Source of the DNA: Hyphochytrium catenoides
Taxonomy: Eukaryota > Sar > Hyphochytriomycetes > Hyphochytriales > Hyphochytriaceae
Direction: 5' to 3'
DNA length: 64,000 bases
NCBI GenBank assembly: GCA_900088475.1
Contig: FLMG01002540.1
Coordinates: 62,001 to 126,000, forward strand
Shown: positions 35,058 through 47,800 of the stretch, in pieces
Position numbering within the stretch: position 1 is the first letter of the stretch
Layout: every line of letters begins with the position of its first letter
Notes under the pieces: model-generated
What the model was told of the DNA's origin: nothing
The model's input: only the letters and a program-made list of their open reading frames with translations
Database searches by the model: none
Translations under genes and position numbers: made by a program

Positions 35058-36425
35058 ATGTTAAGGAGAGGCCTTGATCGGTTGCTGATTACTGGGGGAA
35101 GAAGGCTTCTTGTCTCTCCTGCAGCGAGCGCAAGAGGTCTTCACACTGGATTGGATGACGAAAGGAGAGAAGTCGAGCGGATTCGAGAAGAGTTGAGATC
35201 GTTAGGCAGTGGCAAAGTAACTCTGCAGCTTGATCTTCAGCTGGAAGGAGAGAAGGCGGCGGAGTATAATGGAAGAAAAAGTGCCATTGCGCTAATCACA
35301 GTAAGCAATCCTGAGAGGAAGAATGCACTAAGCGGGAAGATGATGGCTGAGCTCAGTGATTGCGTAGACTCTCTCTCTTCATGGCCAGGTTGCTGTGTGA
35401 TCCTGACTGGTGAAGGTAGTAGCTTTTGCAGCGGTGCGGACCTTGGAGTGGCGAGAGAAAGACTGAACACTAAGGAAGCGGGACGAGATATGTGCCTTCT
35501 CATGACCAACACACTGACCAGATTAAGACAGGTTAGCCCCGGATTGCCTGGAGAACGCTCTTTGGGAAAGTATCTGTTTCTCTCTGTCTCTCTACTCGTC
35601 ACTCACTCTCTGTCTTTTTGATGGTGACTACCTGCAAACTTGGGTTCGCCTCAGTCACGTCCTTATATACAACTCTCCCTCCTCCAAGTTGCACTGTAGC
35701 CCACCGTAGCGTCGGCTCTGCCTTAAACCCCATTGCACTCCATATCGTCCTGGTCGTTGACATCGCCTCTCCTCTTGGCTTGACGCCCGCACAGCTTCCC
35801 ATCATCAGTATTGCTGCCATCGAAGGGCCTGCCATTGGGGGCGGCGCAGAGCTTTCAACAGCTTGTGACCATCGTATCTTATCGCGGTCTGCCAAAGTCC
35901 AGTTTGTACATGTCCGCATGGGGGTCTCACCGGGCTGGGGAGGCGGAGGTCGACTGTCTCTTCTAGTGGGTAGACAGAGAGCGCTTAGAATGATCGGGAC
36001 CGCGGAGCCTCTGGCTGGCCAGCTGGCGCTTGAGACGGGCTTTGCGGATGGCTTGGTGGACGAGGGAGAGGCATTAGAAGAATCACTAAAGTTAGCCAAG
36101 AGTTATGCAGCTGGGGCGCCAGGTCACCATTTTTCTTCTCTCTCAGGCTCTTTATGACTCCGCTTATAGCAATCTTGCCTTTCCACTACCCTTGCCGATT
36201 GGCCATACCCTCTCCCATCTTTGCTGCTTCTATCTATGATGTGACGACAACTAACGTCCGCTGTTATCAACAGACGCTGTGAGATCGGTAAAACGTGCGA
36301 TCGCAGCGTCGGACGACCTTTCTTTGATGGAGGCCCTGAAGCATGAACGTGAAGCCTTTGCCTCAGTCTGGGGCGGGCCATCCAACCTTGCCGCGTTACA
36401 CGGCAGAAAGGGAGGGAGGAGATGA
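35058..36425 (+). CDS. Enoyl-CoA hydratase/isomerase family, ECHDC1-like
   Basis: Crotonase-fold protein. Three exons: 35058-35531, 35795-36122 and 36274-36425, giving 317 residues with clean GT..AG introns. The N-terminal 30 residues (MLRRGLDRLLITGGRRLL) are Arg-rich and lack acidic residues, a mitochondrial-type presequence. Crotonase landmarks: RKNALSGKMMAELSDC, the first oxyanion loop GEGSSFCSGADLGVARE, and across the intron IISIAAIEGPAIGGGAELST with CDHRI. Then VRMGVSPGWGGGGRLSLLVG. The C-terminal ASVWGGPSNLAALHG matches the WGGP..L tail that marks ethylmalonyl-CoA decarboxylase (ECHDC1), a metabolite-proofreading enzyme that removes ethylmalonyl- or methylmalonyl-CoA side products. ECHDC1 assignment over other crotonases rests on that tail and the GADL loop; confidence in the family is higher than in the exact enzyme. 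TGA at 36423-36425, convergent with the ABC transporter. Confidence 0.88.
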
Positions 36426-36603
36426 CAATAGGCATACCCATTTTTCTTACAGGCTTGGGGTTGATGATGCTCACGAATAAACAGAATGAAGGGGGAAAGA
36501 AAGCATCGGTGTATGCGACTTTGAAACCGATAGACTCTTGTGGCATAGTGAATAGCCACTAGTTGCGCTGCTTGCTAATGATTTACCTTGCCATATGCCA
36601 ACT

Positions 36604-39290
36604 TTATATGGACGACTCTGCCATCAAGTGCTGGAGATGACCAGCTTCTTTTTCTAGCAGCTCCTGGTAGGTCCCGCTGTCAATGATTCTTCCTTCTTTT
36701 ATGATAAAGATTACGTCCGCCTTCTTAATCGTTGTTGAGCGATGGGCAATGACCAGCACTGCTCGTTTCCTTTCTCTAATAACCCTGTCTAGTGCATCTT
36801 GCACTAAACGTTCGTTTTCTCCATCCAAACTGCTTGTCGCCTCATCGAAAAGGAGGATCTGCGGATTTTTGAGAACAGCGCGCGCGATAGCAATTCGTTG
36901 TTTCTACAAATCAAGGATGATCAGAACACGTGTCGGTCACATGATTGTGACAGGTTCAGCTTTGGAGCCTGGGATTGTATAGCGTGCGAAGAGGACTGAA
37001 GATAGATGCGGAAGAAGAGGTGAGGTAGTGCTCTGGTACAATGAAAGATTAAGCAGAAGTGGGTAGTCGCTCTGACCTCCAGAGCGTGAAGAGACAAAAA
37101 CGTGCAATACGTTGAAGGAGCTTTCCGCTACCTGGCCTCCTGAGAGCTGCAATCCTCTCTCTCCAACTTCCGTTTCGTATCCATTTGGCAGCTCTTGAAT
37201 GAAGTCATGCGCGTTAGCCTGTTTAGCAGCCTTCTCTACGTCCTCCTTGGAAGCGGAGGGATGGCCATAAAGGATATTCTCGTAGATTGTACCAAAGAAG
37301 AGTGCTGGCTCCTGCATAAAGAGGTACGATGAGGAAGGTAAAGTGGCAAGCCGATGTTGAGCAAGATGATGAAAAGAGTAGAAAGAGTAGACGCTACTGC
37401 CAGGGGCACAGACCGCGGGTTGCTAACAGTACTCCCGTAGTAGCTCGTCTAGACTGATAGCCGGTGGAAAGACCCATAACATGCACAGTCGCCAAAACCC
37501 GTCGTTTCTATTCACCTGTTCCTTCCACTCTAGTCTTTGCCCTCATCAATCTCTGTCTTTCTCACAACTCACCTGGCTGACCACGCCTATCTGGTCCATG
37601 TACCAGCTCCTATCAAGAGTACTTATCTCGACGTCGTTCATAAGAATGCTGCCCTCAGAAGGTTCGTATAGCTGAGTAAGAAGCTTAGCAACTGTCGACT
37701 TTCCAGCGCCACTGGGGCCTACCAGGGCCACGACTCTGCCAGGAAGGAGCTTAAAGCTGACATTATCTAGAGCTTTCAGCCCTCTTCTTGTCTGGTAAGA
37801 GAAGGAGACATATTTGAACTCAAGCGACAGAGCAGGAGAAGAAGTCTTGCCGAGTTCCGCTGATACGGACTCTGTTGAGAGTATTCTGCCCTCTCCCTTC
37901 TTACTTTTCGGTCGCATTTCTAGGATAGAGAAGAGCTCCTCACTGCAGCCCAGTACTCTCTTAACATCGCCATAGCTTCTTCCTAAACCCGCAAACCCCA
38001 CTCCAACCATGACGGAGTACATAGCAAAGGATGTTAAGGTGCCCACTGTCAGGCTCCCACTATTCACCAGCCTGGATCCAGTGAATAAGACAGCCAAAAA
38101 CGACGAGTTCACTGTGAAGTTTAGCGACGACAAAAAGACTCCTTCCATCGTCTTCCACCTTCTCGCTATGGCTGAACTTTGCTCTATCAAGCGAGAGAAG
38201 GTTCTGCACTCGTCGTTCTCTCTGGCAAACATTTTCACTGTTTGGATGTTTGCTATCTTCTCCTGAGCAAAGGCAGCAGTCGCAGCCACTTGATTCTGAT
38301 AACGCTTGGACATTCTGCTCACTCTCTTACCATAGAGAGCAGCCGCAGAGCCGAGGAAAGGAACAAGCGAAATAGTGACAAGAGTGAGACGCGGAGAAAG
38401 AAGGAGAAGCATCACTGTTGCCCCTATGGCGGAATTGAGTCCTCTTATGATTCCTGTAGCATAGCTTGTGATAGAATGAGAGAGTACGTCCACATCGGCA
38501 GATATTCGAGAAACCAGCTCTCCTGACTTTCGCGCTGCCAAGATGAAAGGGAAATGAGAGGACAAGAAGAGGGAAATAGAGCTATCAGAAATCTACGAGG
38601 ACCTAGGTCAATTGGACCGAGCTTTTGCCCCACGGGAAAAACGAAGTCTAGGAGGTGGAAAGTTCGGAGAAACCTGCGACTCCTGAGAGTCGGGATCAAA
38701 AGCAAGACGGTAGCATGATAGCAATTTCTGGTACCAGCAAAGAGAGAGACGAAGGTTGCTTTTTTGAGGCACGATTAGAGAGCGAACAGGGCAACGGTTA
38801 CGAGAGCACAGAGAGAGCGACGAGTAACGAGGGGTGGACGGAGCACTCAGACCAATTCTATGGGGAGGAGAAGGACAACTCACTTTCAAAGAACTTCATC
38901 TCTTGGTGCACAATGGATTGGAACAACTTCGTGCGCAGCTTAGAGGCCACCCTCTCCGTCACCATTCCTAAGCTAGAGACGCGAACGTAGGAGGCAGCAG
39001 CACCCAAGGCAAACACCCCCGTGGCAGCGATGAAAAAGCGTGATGGTGCCAGTCCGCTCGGGTCTTTTCCCGTGGCTATATCGATCGCTTTTCCCATAAT
39101 GCGAGGGAAGCTTAGATTTGTTATGCTGTTCACCATCAGGGCAAGGCCACCAACAAGCAGGTGAGTTGTTTCTCCCTTGAGCGTGGCAAGAACCCGGAGA
39201 AAAATGTCCGAAGAACTTAGAGCTCCCGATGCGGTGGGGGTGCCTGAGCAAAGACGCGAATAACGGACAGCGGACTTAGTCAAGGGATCA
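36604..39290 (-). CDS. ABCB-type half transporter (TAP/mitochondrial ABCB8-10-like)
   Basis: One membrane domain followed by one ATPase domain, about 640 residues, the layout of half-size ABCB exporters that act as dimers. Membrane domain: [40 protein letters not shown] and the coupling-helix region [18 protein letters not shown] (exon to about 38885), then [20 protein letters not shown] and [20 protein letters not shown] (exon about 37575-38540). ATPase domain: Walker [17 protein letters not shown]-loop QIGVVSQ at an exon end, [17 protein letters not shown], signature [14 protein letters not shown] across an intron, Walker [15 protein letters not shown]-loop [15 protein letters not shown]. 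All catalytic motifs are intact. The MKFFE motif and overall similarity favour the mitochondrial ABCB8/ABCB10 or TAP-like group; the substrate is unknown. The frame has no ATG before the first membrane segment, so a 5' exon is missing. TAA at 36604-36606. Confidence 0.9.
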
Positions 39291-39537
39291 GGCTGGGGAC
39301 CGCCGAGACGCAGAGAAAATGAGGAGCACGGTAGAGTACGTCCGAGGAGACCAAGCTAGATGTCTGTCTGGGAAGTGTCGGCTGAAGTTAGAACTCCTAA
39401 ACGCTAAGGTGCTGACTATCGGAGCAGACTAAAGAGATTTATTGGTGGTCTGTCCGCGCATCGAGGTGGTTGGGGGTTACTTACTCTCTGATTCATCGTC
39501 CTGCGCTGCCATCTTCAACTAATTCACAAGACCAGTG

Positions 39538-39953
39538 GTTCTGACTAGCGCTCTATTGCGGGTTGTTATCCGTCGGCTCTCAGGGAATGCTGCTCTTGGA
39601 AGTGTAGCCTCCTACGTGCGGAGCTACATGCAGGTTCTAGGAGGTAGAGGTAACTGCACTACCTGCTCCATGGATCTCTGGACGTACGTCCTCATTGCGC
39701 TTTCGTAAGGTTGGTTTGTTCTGAACTTTCGTCTAAGAGAAAAAGACGATCATAATTTACAATCTGCGCATTCTTGACAGAGTTTTGATTAAAAAAGCTG
39801 TAGAGAGGAAGCCATTTGAGAAGGGCTGCCTCAGTCCCAACAAGAACAATCTTTGCATATTGTCAAAATACTATTGGCTTTACTGCGAAAAAAGCCAAAG
39901 ATGTCAAGAAATCTTCAAAATCCAAAGCACGGTCGAGCACTCTGGATGACTGA
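39538..39953 (+). CDS. Possible small basic protein, linker-histone-like
   Basis: Two or three short exons seem coding. The first reads VVLTSALLRVVIRRLSGNAA and LGSVASYVRSYMQVLGGR (about 39536-39650). Joined in phase across an intron ending near 39781 it continues VLIKKAVERKPFEKG. A last stretch reads TAKKAKDVKKSSKSKARSST and ends LDD with TGA at 39951-39953. A helical unit of this size followed by a Lys/Ser-rich tail resembles a winged-helix H1/H5 linker histone, but the middle is not resolved and no ATG was found. It is divergent from the ABC transporter gene. Confidence 0.35.
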
Positions 39954-40299
39954 TGAAGATCTCCTCCTCCCAGAGATTATGGGCTTCATCGACGTCCTAG
40001 CACCATTCTCCAGCTTCCACAAGAGAGCTTGTCTGAGTGATGAGGTCAAGAGTCACTTTTTATCGGGCAAAGATATGGCTGACAGGTTAGGGCTAACATG
40101 GTTGATGGAGGATCAGAAGCAATGCACTTGGTCCTTGAAGGCAACCAGCGTAGTTGCCGTCTAACGCAGGCCAAAGGAATAGACGTTGTTAAACAAGCTT
40201 CACATGGCTGGCTTGGCCCTTCTTGGTGACACCTATCCCTGTAAGAATTGCAATTCCCTTTATAGCTGATGATGGTGTGCGGTGGAGATGTTCCCAACT

Positions 40300-40760
40300 G
40301 GCTTGCAGGACAAACCTTGATCACATTCCTCCCTACAATCCTGAGAGTCATCTCTGAGCTTAATTGTTTGGACGTCCCCGATCCGCAAGCATATTAGATC
40401 ACCGCTTGGCGAGTGAGGAGTCGTCTCAAGAACTCCCTCGTTCATGCAGTCCACCCATCGTGCCCCTGTCCTACTAAGCTGCTGCATTCTTATGCAGAGA
40501 TGCTTACGCATAGAACGATCATCGGTGATAGAGGTCTTGGGACAAACCACGCCTGAGCCTTACTGAACCAGTCGGGTGGATGATCGTTGTCCTAGAGGAG
40601 CTCTCACACACCCATCCAGCAGCTCATACTGCTCGGGATGAAGGCTAACATCATTCAACCAGTCATTCACGTTGCCCATGCCTGCGCCGCTCCCCCTTCC
40701 GAAACTGTCTCGCGCAGGAATTCTCAAGCACTCGGCCCATAACCTCGCGTACGGTACCAA
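40300..40760 (-). CDS. Two possible minus-strand exons of an unknown protein
   Basis: An exon-like stretch at about 40560-40760 reads MGNVNDWLNDVSLHPEQYEL then GCVRAPLGQRSSTRLVQ up to a GTAAGG donor. A second after a CAG-type acceptor at about 40465 reads ARWVDCMNEGVLETTPHSPS and GDLICLRIGDVQTIKL. Both look like real protein sequence, but I found neither a start, a stop, nor a family. It may be a small gene or a decaying copy. Confidence 0.3.
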
Positions 40761-40935
40761 CTCGTCGTATTGGGAACGTGGAGAGAGAGAGGATAAACGG
40801 ATAATAGAGGCGGGATACGTATGACAGATTCGAGAAGCGAAGGAGGGAAATCCTTCTCGTCCTCCTACTCAAGCTGCGCGGTCGTTGATCGCTTTGGCGG
40901 TGACATGGGCCACAGCGCTTTAAACCGAACGGCAT

Positions 40936-41838
40936 CTTTTCTCCGACCTCATGTTGTAAAGCACTGCGCCGTGTGCAGCTGCCATGCGGAGGCTCCCTAT
41001 CTATCTATCCCACATGACAGAGCATCCGGACGTCCTAGAGTTGTCCGTAGATTTGAGGCGCTGGTTTTGTCTTGGATGGCCAACTATCGACAAGTCGCGT
41101 CAGAATTGCTGCGAAAAACATTGAGCTCGTGAAGCTTGGGTGTGGCAGGTACAGTTGCACAGTTAGCACCAGCCCTATCTCACTATGGAAGTGCCAACCT
41201 CTAAACCGCCCACTTCAGCCAGAGAGTCTCTACTCTCGCTACGCTTTATGGATGCACCCAAATTCTACGGAGAGAATTATCTTCTTCTATCGTGCGTACT
41301 GAGAAAGGTGTGGTGGTTTGATTGGTGAGGATGGGATGATCCATAACGCCGATCGACAATATCAACAGGAGTCCATTTCCCCTCCTAAGTTTGAAGGCGT
41401 ACACTTAGACGGAGCACGTCGACGGCAGACAGTAGGAGCACACCCAATCTCCGTGAGGTTGAAGCGGCAACTCTTAGATTTGCGTTCCCGTCTTATCGAT
41501 AATGGCTGTACACACTGCTGAGGGGCAGGTCCTCATAAGCCTTTTGGTTGGCGACAGACTTATCCTGACTCTAGCTGTACAGCAAGCTCCTTTCCGTACT
41601 CCTGGCCTGCCTTTGCGATGCTGAATGAACCGTCGGTCGTTAACAGATGTCGTCTATATTATAGGTATCCATACAGAAAGACTTATGCTTTTGCAGCAGC
41701 AGCAAAAGAGGAAAGGCTTGTCGATCAGCGAAGAGAAACCATAAAAGAAGATGAAGGCTTGTACAAAGTGATAGGAGAAGGAACAGACAAAAGGGGAAAA
41801 TATAGCGAGCACGAAGGGAAGGCATGACCAGCTGCGGC
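40936..41838. other. Stretch without a recognisable gene
   Basis: Several short open frames on both strands, none with domain-like content, splice-site support or a convincing composition. It should contain the 3' flank of the CEP135-like gene, which ends at 41839. Confidence 0.3.
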
Positions 41839-44800
41839 CTAAGAGGATGATCCCTTCCTGATCTTTTGAGCTAGTTTCTCCAGTTTACTTTCTAGCCTCT
41901 CTCTTTGTGTTTCTAGCTCAGACAGCTGCATCTCGTCAGCCTGTTCCTGGGCACGTGCTGGGTTTTAAGACGACCCGAGAAAAAGAATGTGAGGAGGGAA
42001 CCCGGCAGCACGTCGCTTGTGTCCATAATTTACCTTCAGCCAGCAGCTCTTCAAGCTTTGCTGTCCTTCTCTTCTCTTCAGCCACTCTTCGGTTTAGCTC
42101 TTGGCGCTTCTCCTCTATGTCTTGGGTGTCATCGGACTAGTAAAGAAGGCGAACAAGATGGCAAGCATATTAGGCTTGAAAGGAAACGTAGCAAACGACC
42201 ACCTTAACATCAGGGTGGGCACGAAATGGCAGGGACTTCGGGACAGGCCACCATACACAGGAGCCAGGACAGCGAGAAAGCTTGACACAATATTACAGCA
42301 AGCACGTAGAAAGCAACGCACCAAAGCTTCTTTTGCTTAAGCCTTTTGATGAAGAGAGATAGTGAGCGCCAGAGTGGAGAACAGGACGGAACAGATCGAA
42401 CAAACACTGGTGAGAGGAAGCGCGCAAGTCACCTTGGACCATCTCCATTCAGGCCTCTCCTGCAAATAGTCCAGTACACCGCTAGAAGCAACTACTGAGG
42501 TGATTGCATCGACATTCTTTTCCGCCTTCTCCATTAGTTCAATAAAGTGCTGATAATAAAACGAAGCAGGTGGATGAGTGTCCGGATGTCGATGGGACGT
42601 ACATGGACCTATGGATGGATGGGACGAGCTGGAAGGAGACAAGGGATATTTCCTCACTTGCCTTGATCTGCGCTGCCTTTCTGGCTTCTTCCTTCTCGAG
42701 ATCCAGAATCCGCGTCATAACGCTATCTGAAATAAAAAAAGCACCGAGCGCTTCTAATAGCTAACACATCCGAGTAAGACAAAGATAGTGAGTCGGACAA
42801 GGACCATGGATGTTAAGAGGGATGGGGGAGCACCGAGCCCCTGTGTGACCGTAGTCAACGGTGCCGTGCCCAGAGTTAATAAACAGATTATGATCAGAGC
42901 CGCAAAAACGTGAATTTGAACCATGAGCACCTAGTAAGGCCCAAGGCTACACGTCGCACCCGACACAGAGAACTACAGGGAGAAATGACAAGGGAGGATG
43001 GGACAGCAGAAAGTAACACCTAGCAGGGAGCACACCTCTGAGTGGAAGTCTGGGCCCACGTCCATGTCCATAATAGCTTTCCGCCCAGCCATGGTTTCCT
43101 TCGTTATAGTCGTATAATACTGGATGTCGTCTATTGATTTTACAAGCCTCTCCAACTCATTCGATGAGTCTTTTCCTGTCATTCAAAGAAGAAGAAACAC
43201 ATAGAGTAGGTTAATAAAGGTATGAGTTCAGCGCAACTAGCCAAAGGCCCGGAGTGCAGATCTGCAGGAAACCAGATCTTTTTTTTTATGCTGGTTGGTG
43301 TCGGTGGTGAACTGGAGAATAACTGTAAGGGGGTTCACTGACTGTTATACCTTTTGACTTTCTCTTCTCGCCCACTTGGAGGCTTCTGCTTCCCTTCCCA
43401 GCTCGATGCTTATCCTCATCGCTATCCTCTTGGCGGGACTGATGGCCACATAGTGCAGTTTCATTTCACAAGCGCAAGAAAGATGCCCAGCAGGAGAAGT
43501 TAGACAGCTGGATGATATGGGTAGTGACGATTGGAAGACTCCATCACAACTCCACCCCTTAACACTATGGATAAGAGAGTTATCTAAAGAAGAACTTGGA
43601 CGAGTGGTATCGTGACTATCTTGCTGAAAAGAAAGGTACCTCTTCTGCTTCCCTTGATTTCGCGGCAGCCGCCCTTGCTGCGCGTGCCTGAGCTGAGCCC
43701 GCCTCGAGAATCCTATATTCTATTGCCTTCACCGCATTATCTGCTTCTAATAGCAACGCGTTGAACCGCTGCAGTCAGAGGAGTAAGTCTACCCACCGTG
43801 ACTGAGCGGAGGAGCAGGAGGTGGTGGGCGAGCACTCACACCACGGTATATTTTTCTTAGGGGTAAAAAATCTCCAGACACGTGGCAGCAAATGAGTGGC
43901 GCAAGTATTTACCGAGTTCTGTGCAGCGATCGTGTTCGCTTCTTCCTCGCACTTTCGTATGTAGGTCACACAATCGCTTGGTAATTCTTCCGGAAGTCGT
44001 CGGTGCGTGAACTGGGAAAAGCAGCATAAATACATATTAAAAACGGTTAGTGCTCAGGTATCTCGCATCGTGGCCTCTTAAGCGAGCTGCGCAAGAGAAA
44101 GATTCGAAATGGCTGCCAAAGCGAGTTGTTGGCTGCCAAAGCGAGTTGTTGGTCAACTCCATACTTTAGACAGAAAAAGACCCTTACAGGTGATAGCAGA
44201 ATAGGCTCTGGTTGTTGCGAAAATATTGCCTTCCGAGTCTCTAGTTTCTCTCTCAGGTCCCGCAGCTTATCGTGCACCTCCTCCAGCGTTTCTCCTTCAT
44301 TCCCTAACAAGGACACAGCAGTATGGCCCCGCGCTACAGCAGGATGATAGCCAATAAGACAAGAAATTAGGGACATCGCTAACGTTACACGGCAGTCCGA
44401 TTCCTTGTGTCGATTGAATTTCCTATTCACCTTCGGCCAGTAGCTCCTCGAGATCCCGAGTTCTTCTCCGCTCTACACTAAGCCGCCTCTCTAGCTCCTG
44501 TTTTTCGCCCTCGAGCCCTTGGGCTTTAGCGTGTAGTGCCGCCAACTCCTGAAGGAAGCAATAGCAGCAAGAAACGAGCAAGGAAATGTCTAAGCTATGA
44601 GGCTACAACGCAGTAAGAACCAAAGAAAGATTACTCAAAAAATGAGAAACAACCTTTCGTCTTGCAGCGTTAATCGTACCTGTTCCAGCCCCACTCGATC
44701 CCTTTGAAGACTGAGCTGTCCGGCGAGAGCAACTCCTGAGGCACTCATCATTTCCTCTATTGTATTCTCCAGTTCTTTTCTCTCTGCGTGCGTCCTCCCA

Positions 44801-47800
44801 ACCACCGCTTTGGCAGCCGATAGTTCTTTAGCAAGCATATCCACTTGCTCTCGAGATGCCTTCAAGTCATCAGAAAGGAGAAGGATCCTCCGTTCCTGCT
44901 CTTGGAACAGTGACATGTAATTTTCCTTGGTTTCTAGGAGCTCCTAATTTGGGCAAAGAGGTGTGAGACAGCGCTTTGAAAAGTAGCCTGATGACATGCG
45001 CAGGGTTACACTACTGGTGAGAGATGTAGTGTGACCCTAGAAGCGATAGACACGATGAGGGTAAAACAAAGCTCTTACATCTCTTTGGGCTTTCAGAGCC
45101 TTCCGCTCCACATCCTCGACCTCCATTCTCTTGCGGGTGGCCTCCTCTTTAGCTGCCAGCTTTTTGTATGAAACTCGCAGCTCGTCGTATTCTGTAGCTA
45201 GCCTATCGTTTTCGGCATTGCTGACAAAGCAGAGAGACATGATTAGATGGTGCAGAATACAGGGCGATAGGAGCTCGTGACATCTTCTTGTGGGGTCTGC
45301 AAGAACCAATAGAACAAGCAACAGCGAGGAGAAAAAGAACGATTTTTGAACGAGAACATCTCCTATACAGAACAGAAACCTCTGAGCTACAGAACCTCTG
45401 TTCCCCATCCAGTGGTTGACAAAGAAGAACACCTCCTAACTTGATTATGGAGTCTCAGTCTCCACCTTTGGACTTACAACTCTGCCAATTTGGCCTTGTA
45501 AGCTTCCTTCTTCTTTGTCATCTCTTCCAGGTCTCGCGCGAGAGATGCTGCCTCCTTCGTAGAATTCTTATAGTCCTGAGAGATGGCCGCGTTGTCTGAC
45601 GTATGGATTGCCGATAGGCCATCATGGTAGATGAATGATAGCGTGTGAGACAATCAAAGCAGAATATTGAGGTCACTGTCATGTGACATGCTAAGGACAA
45701 CTAAGTGCCGGGGGAAAAAGGGCAAGCGGTGACAAACCTTCTGAGAGTTTTTGACGGAGCTTTTCACTGGCGGCTAGCTGGCCCCTTAGATCCTCCTCTC
45801 TTGCCTCCAGCTTGCTGATCCTTCTTCTTTCCTTCTCCAAGGACTGTGAACACATGTCAGAGCAAGTTCTAGTTTTCACATTGCCGCTTTTACGAACAAG
45901 CGATCCTTTTCTCTATACTGTCCTAGATCCAAATAATGCTCTTCCTCTCACTGGGCAAGGACAGTGGCTCTCCGTCTAATTCGAAGCCCCACCTCATGGA
46001 TAGAGTCAGCCTTGCGATATGCCCGCTGCAGGTCACTGTCTTTTGCATCTAACTTCCGTTGCAAATTGGCATTCTCCTCCATCAGTGCTTTATTAGCGTC
46101 TTCACATGATCTCGCTGCAACGTCCTGGACAATGGACGATGCCACAAAGTGTGAAAATTGCTTGAAAACCTCAGACACTGCACGATAGCCTCAAACATCG
46201 GATGGAAGGAGATATGAGCGACAGAGGGAGAGAGCTTGAGAACGCGGCTCACCGAGATGGGGATCCATCTCATTTGTTAGGAGTAGCAATTAGAAAAAAG
46301 TGCTTGCTTGGCAGAGTTATTAACAAAGTAGCTACAGTTCTGAAAGGCAAAACTTACAGCCCTGTCTGCTTCAAACTGAAGCTCGTCCCTTTCTTTGTCC
46401 AACTGGATAAGTCTCTCTCTTTCTTCCCTGAGAGCTTGCTCCTTCTTCTTTAGTTCATTCTGAAGATCGCAAATTTGTTTGCGAAGGGCTTCCACCTACG
46501 CAGACAAGTCAAACGCAGCATAAAAGGTCATAAGAGGTTCCGTCAAGCAGAAGTCAACTCGCTGGGAAAACTGTGAGAAGCCCCACAGAGCTAGATGCAT
46601 CGTCGCACATCCATTTCAGATTAAATCTCCGTAAATGCATGGGATAGGTGAGTAGTGAGAACCTGGCTTTCATGAGAATCCTGCTGCTCTTGTAGCCGAT
46701 TGAGCTTCCGCATAAGCTGTCCTCTAGTCTGGTCCAATTGGACAAAGAGAGACTTTAGGCGTTCGACCTCTTCGTCTTTTCCCTGAGTGCTGTCCATGCA
46801 TTTTCTCAGCTCTTCTTCCGCTGCGTGAAGCCTACAGCGATGACGTAGGAGTTAGGGCATACCGAGAGCAGTTACGGTATCGAGAGCTTTATTGTATGTG
46901 ATCCATTGGCATGGACTTACTTGTCCATCACACTCTTTTGAGCGGCTTTTGCGGATTTGAGTTCGTGCTGCAGCTTGGAGTTCTCATTTTCCATGTTCAG
47001 GAGGCGGGATATCCTCACATTCTGGTCCACCTCTAGGGACTGCACCTTGGTCTCGAGAGACTCCGACTAGCCGTGCAGGAGACCATTAGTACATGTTCTT
47101 ATTTGGCAGCCCAAAAGAAGGAGACGGGGCCAGTGAAATATGGGAATGGTTGTCATAGGACTAAAGGGATAGATACTTAGAAAAGGGATAGATACTTAGA
47201 AAAGGGACACAATATTGCTCCTTGCCATACATAGGCTTTGATTTCTATGATTTCCGCAGCTTTCTCTTCAAGGGCAGCAAGTGCCTCCTCACGCTCCTTC
47301 CTAAGGGTCAAAAGCTCCGTATACGCTTTCCGAAGGTGCTCTCGGGTTTCTTCTGTCTCACGGTAGACCTCGTTGTCTTCTACAGCCAAAGGACATTCAA
47401 TCGACGGATAACTGTTACGAAGAACCATCGCGCACAAGCCTAAACCTATTCCCGTGCTTACCGGCCCGACGCCTTAATAGCTCATTTGAAGCCTCATTCT
47501 TAGCAGCTCTTTCAACGTATGTCTCCATCCGTTTCCTGTAGACCTCCTCCCTCGTCTCCTGGCCCTAGTTTTAGAATGGTAAAGGTTGAGACAGGGATTA
47601 GGGGCGATGGCAAAGGATGAGTGGTGGAGTCTTATGCGAGCTTATTCAAGGTCGAACCTTTTGAAGAAGAACCTTGATTTGATCATCCTTGTTATTCAGC
47701 GAGGTCTCCAGGTCACCCAACGTTGCCTAACAGAGGGAAGCAAATCATGGTTTGAGCGGCAGGGTATGTAGCAAATGGCAACGAAAGGCGCCCGATAGAT

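Noticed and set aside
40046-40935. Complete gene in this interval
   Set aside because: Two exon-like pieces are visible but no start, stop or continuous splice model, so only a low-confidence entry was kept.
43275-43300. T-run and AT-rich patch as a possible terminator or origin
   Set aside because: It lies inside an intron of the CEP135-like gene and is ordinary polypyrimidine sequence.
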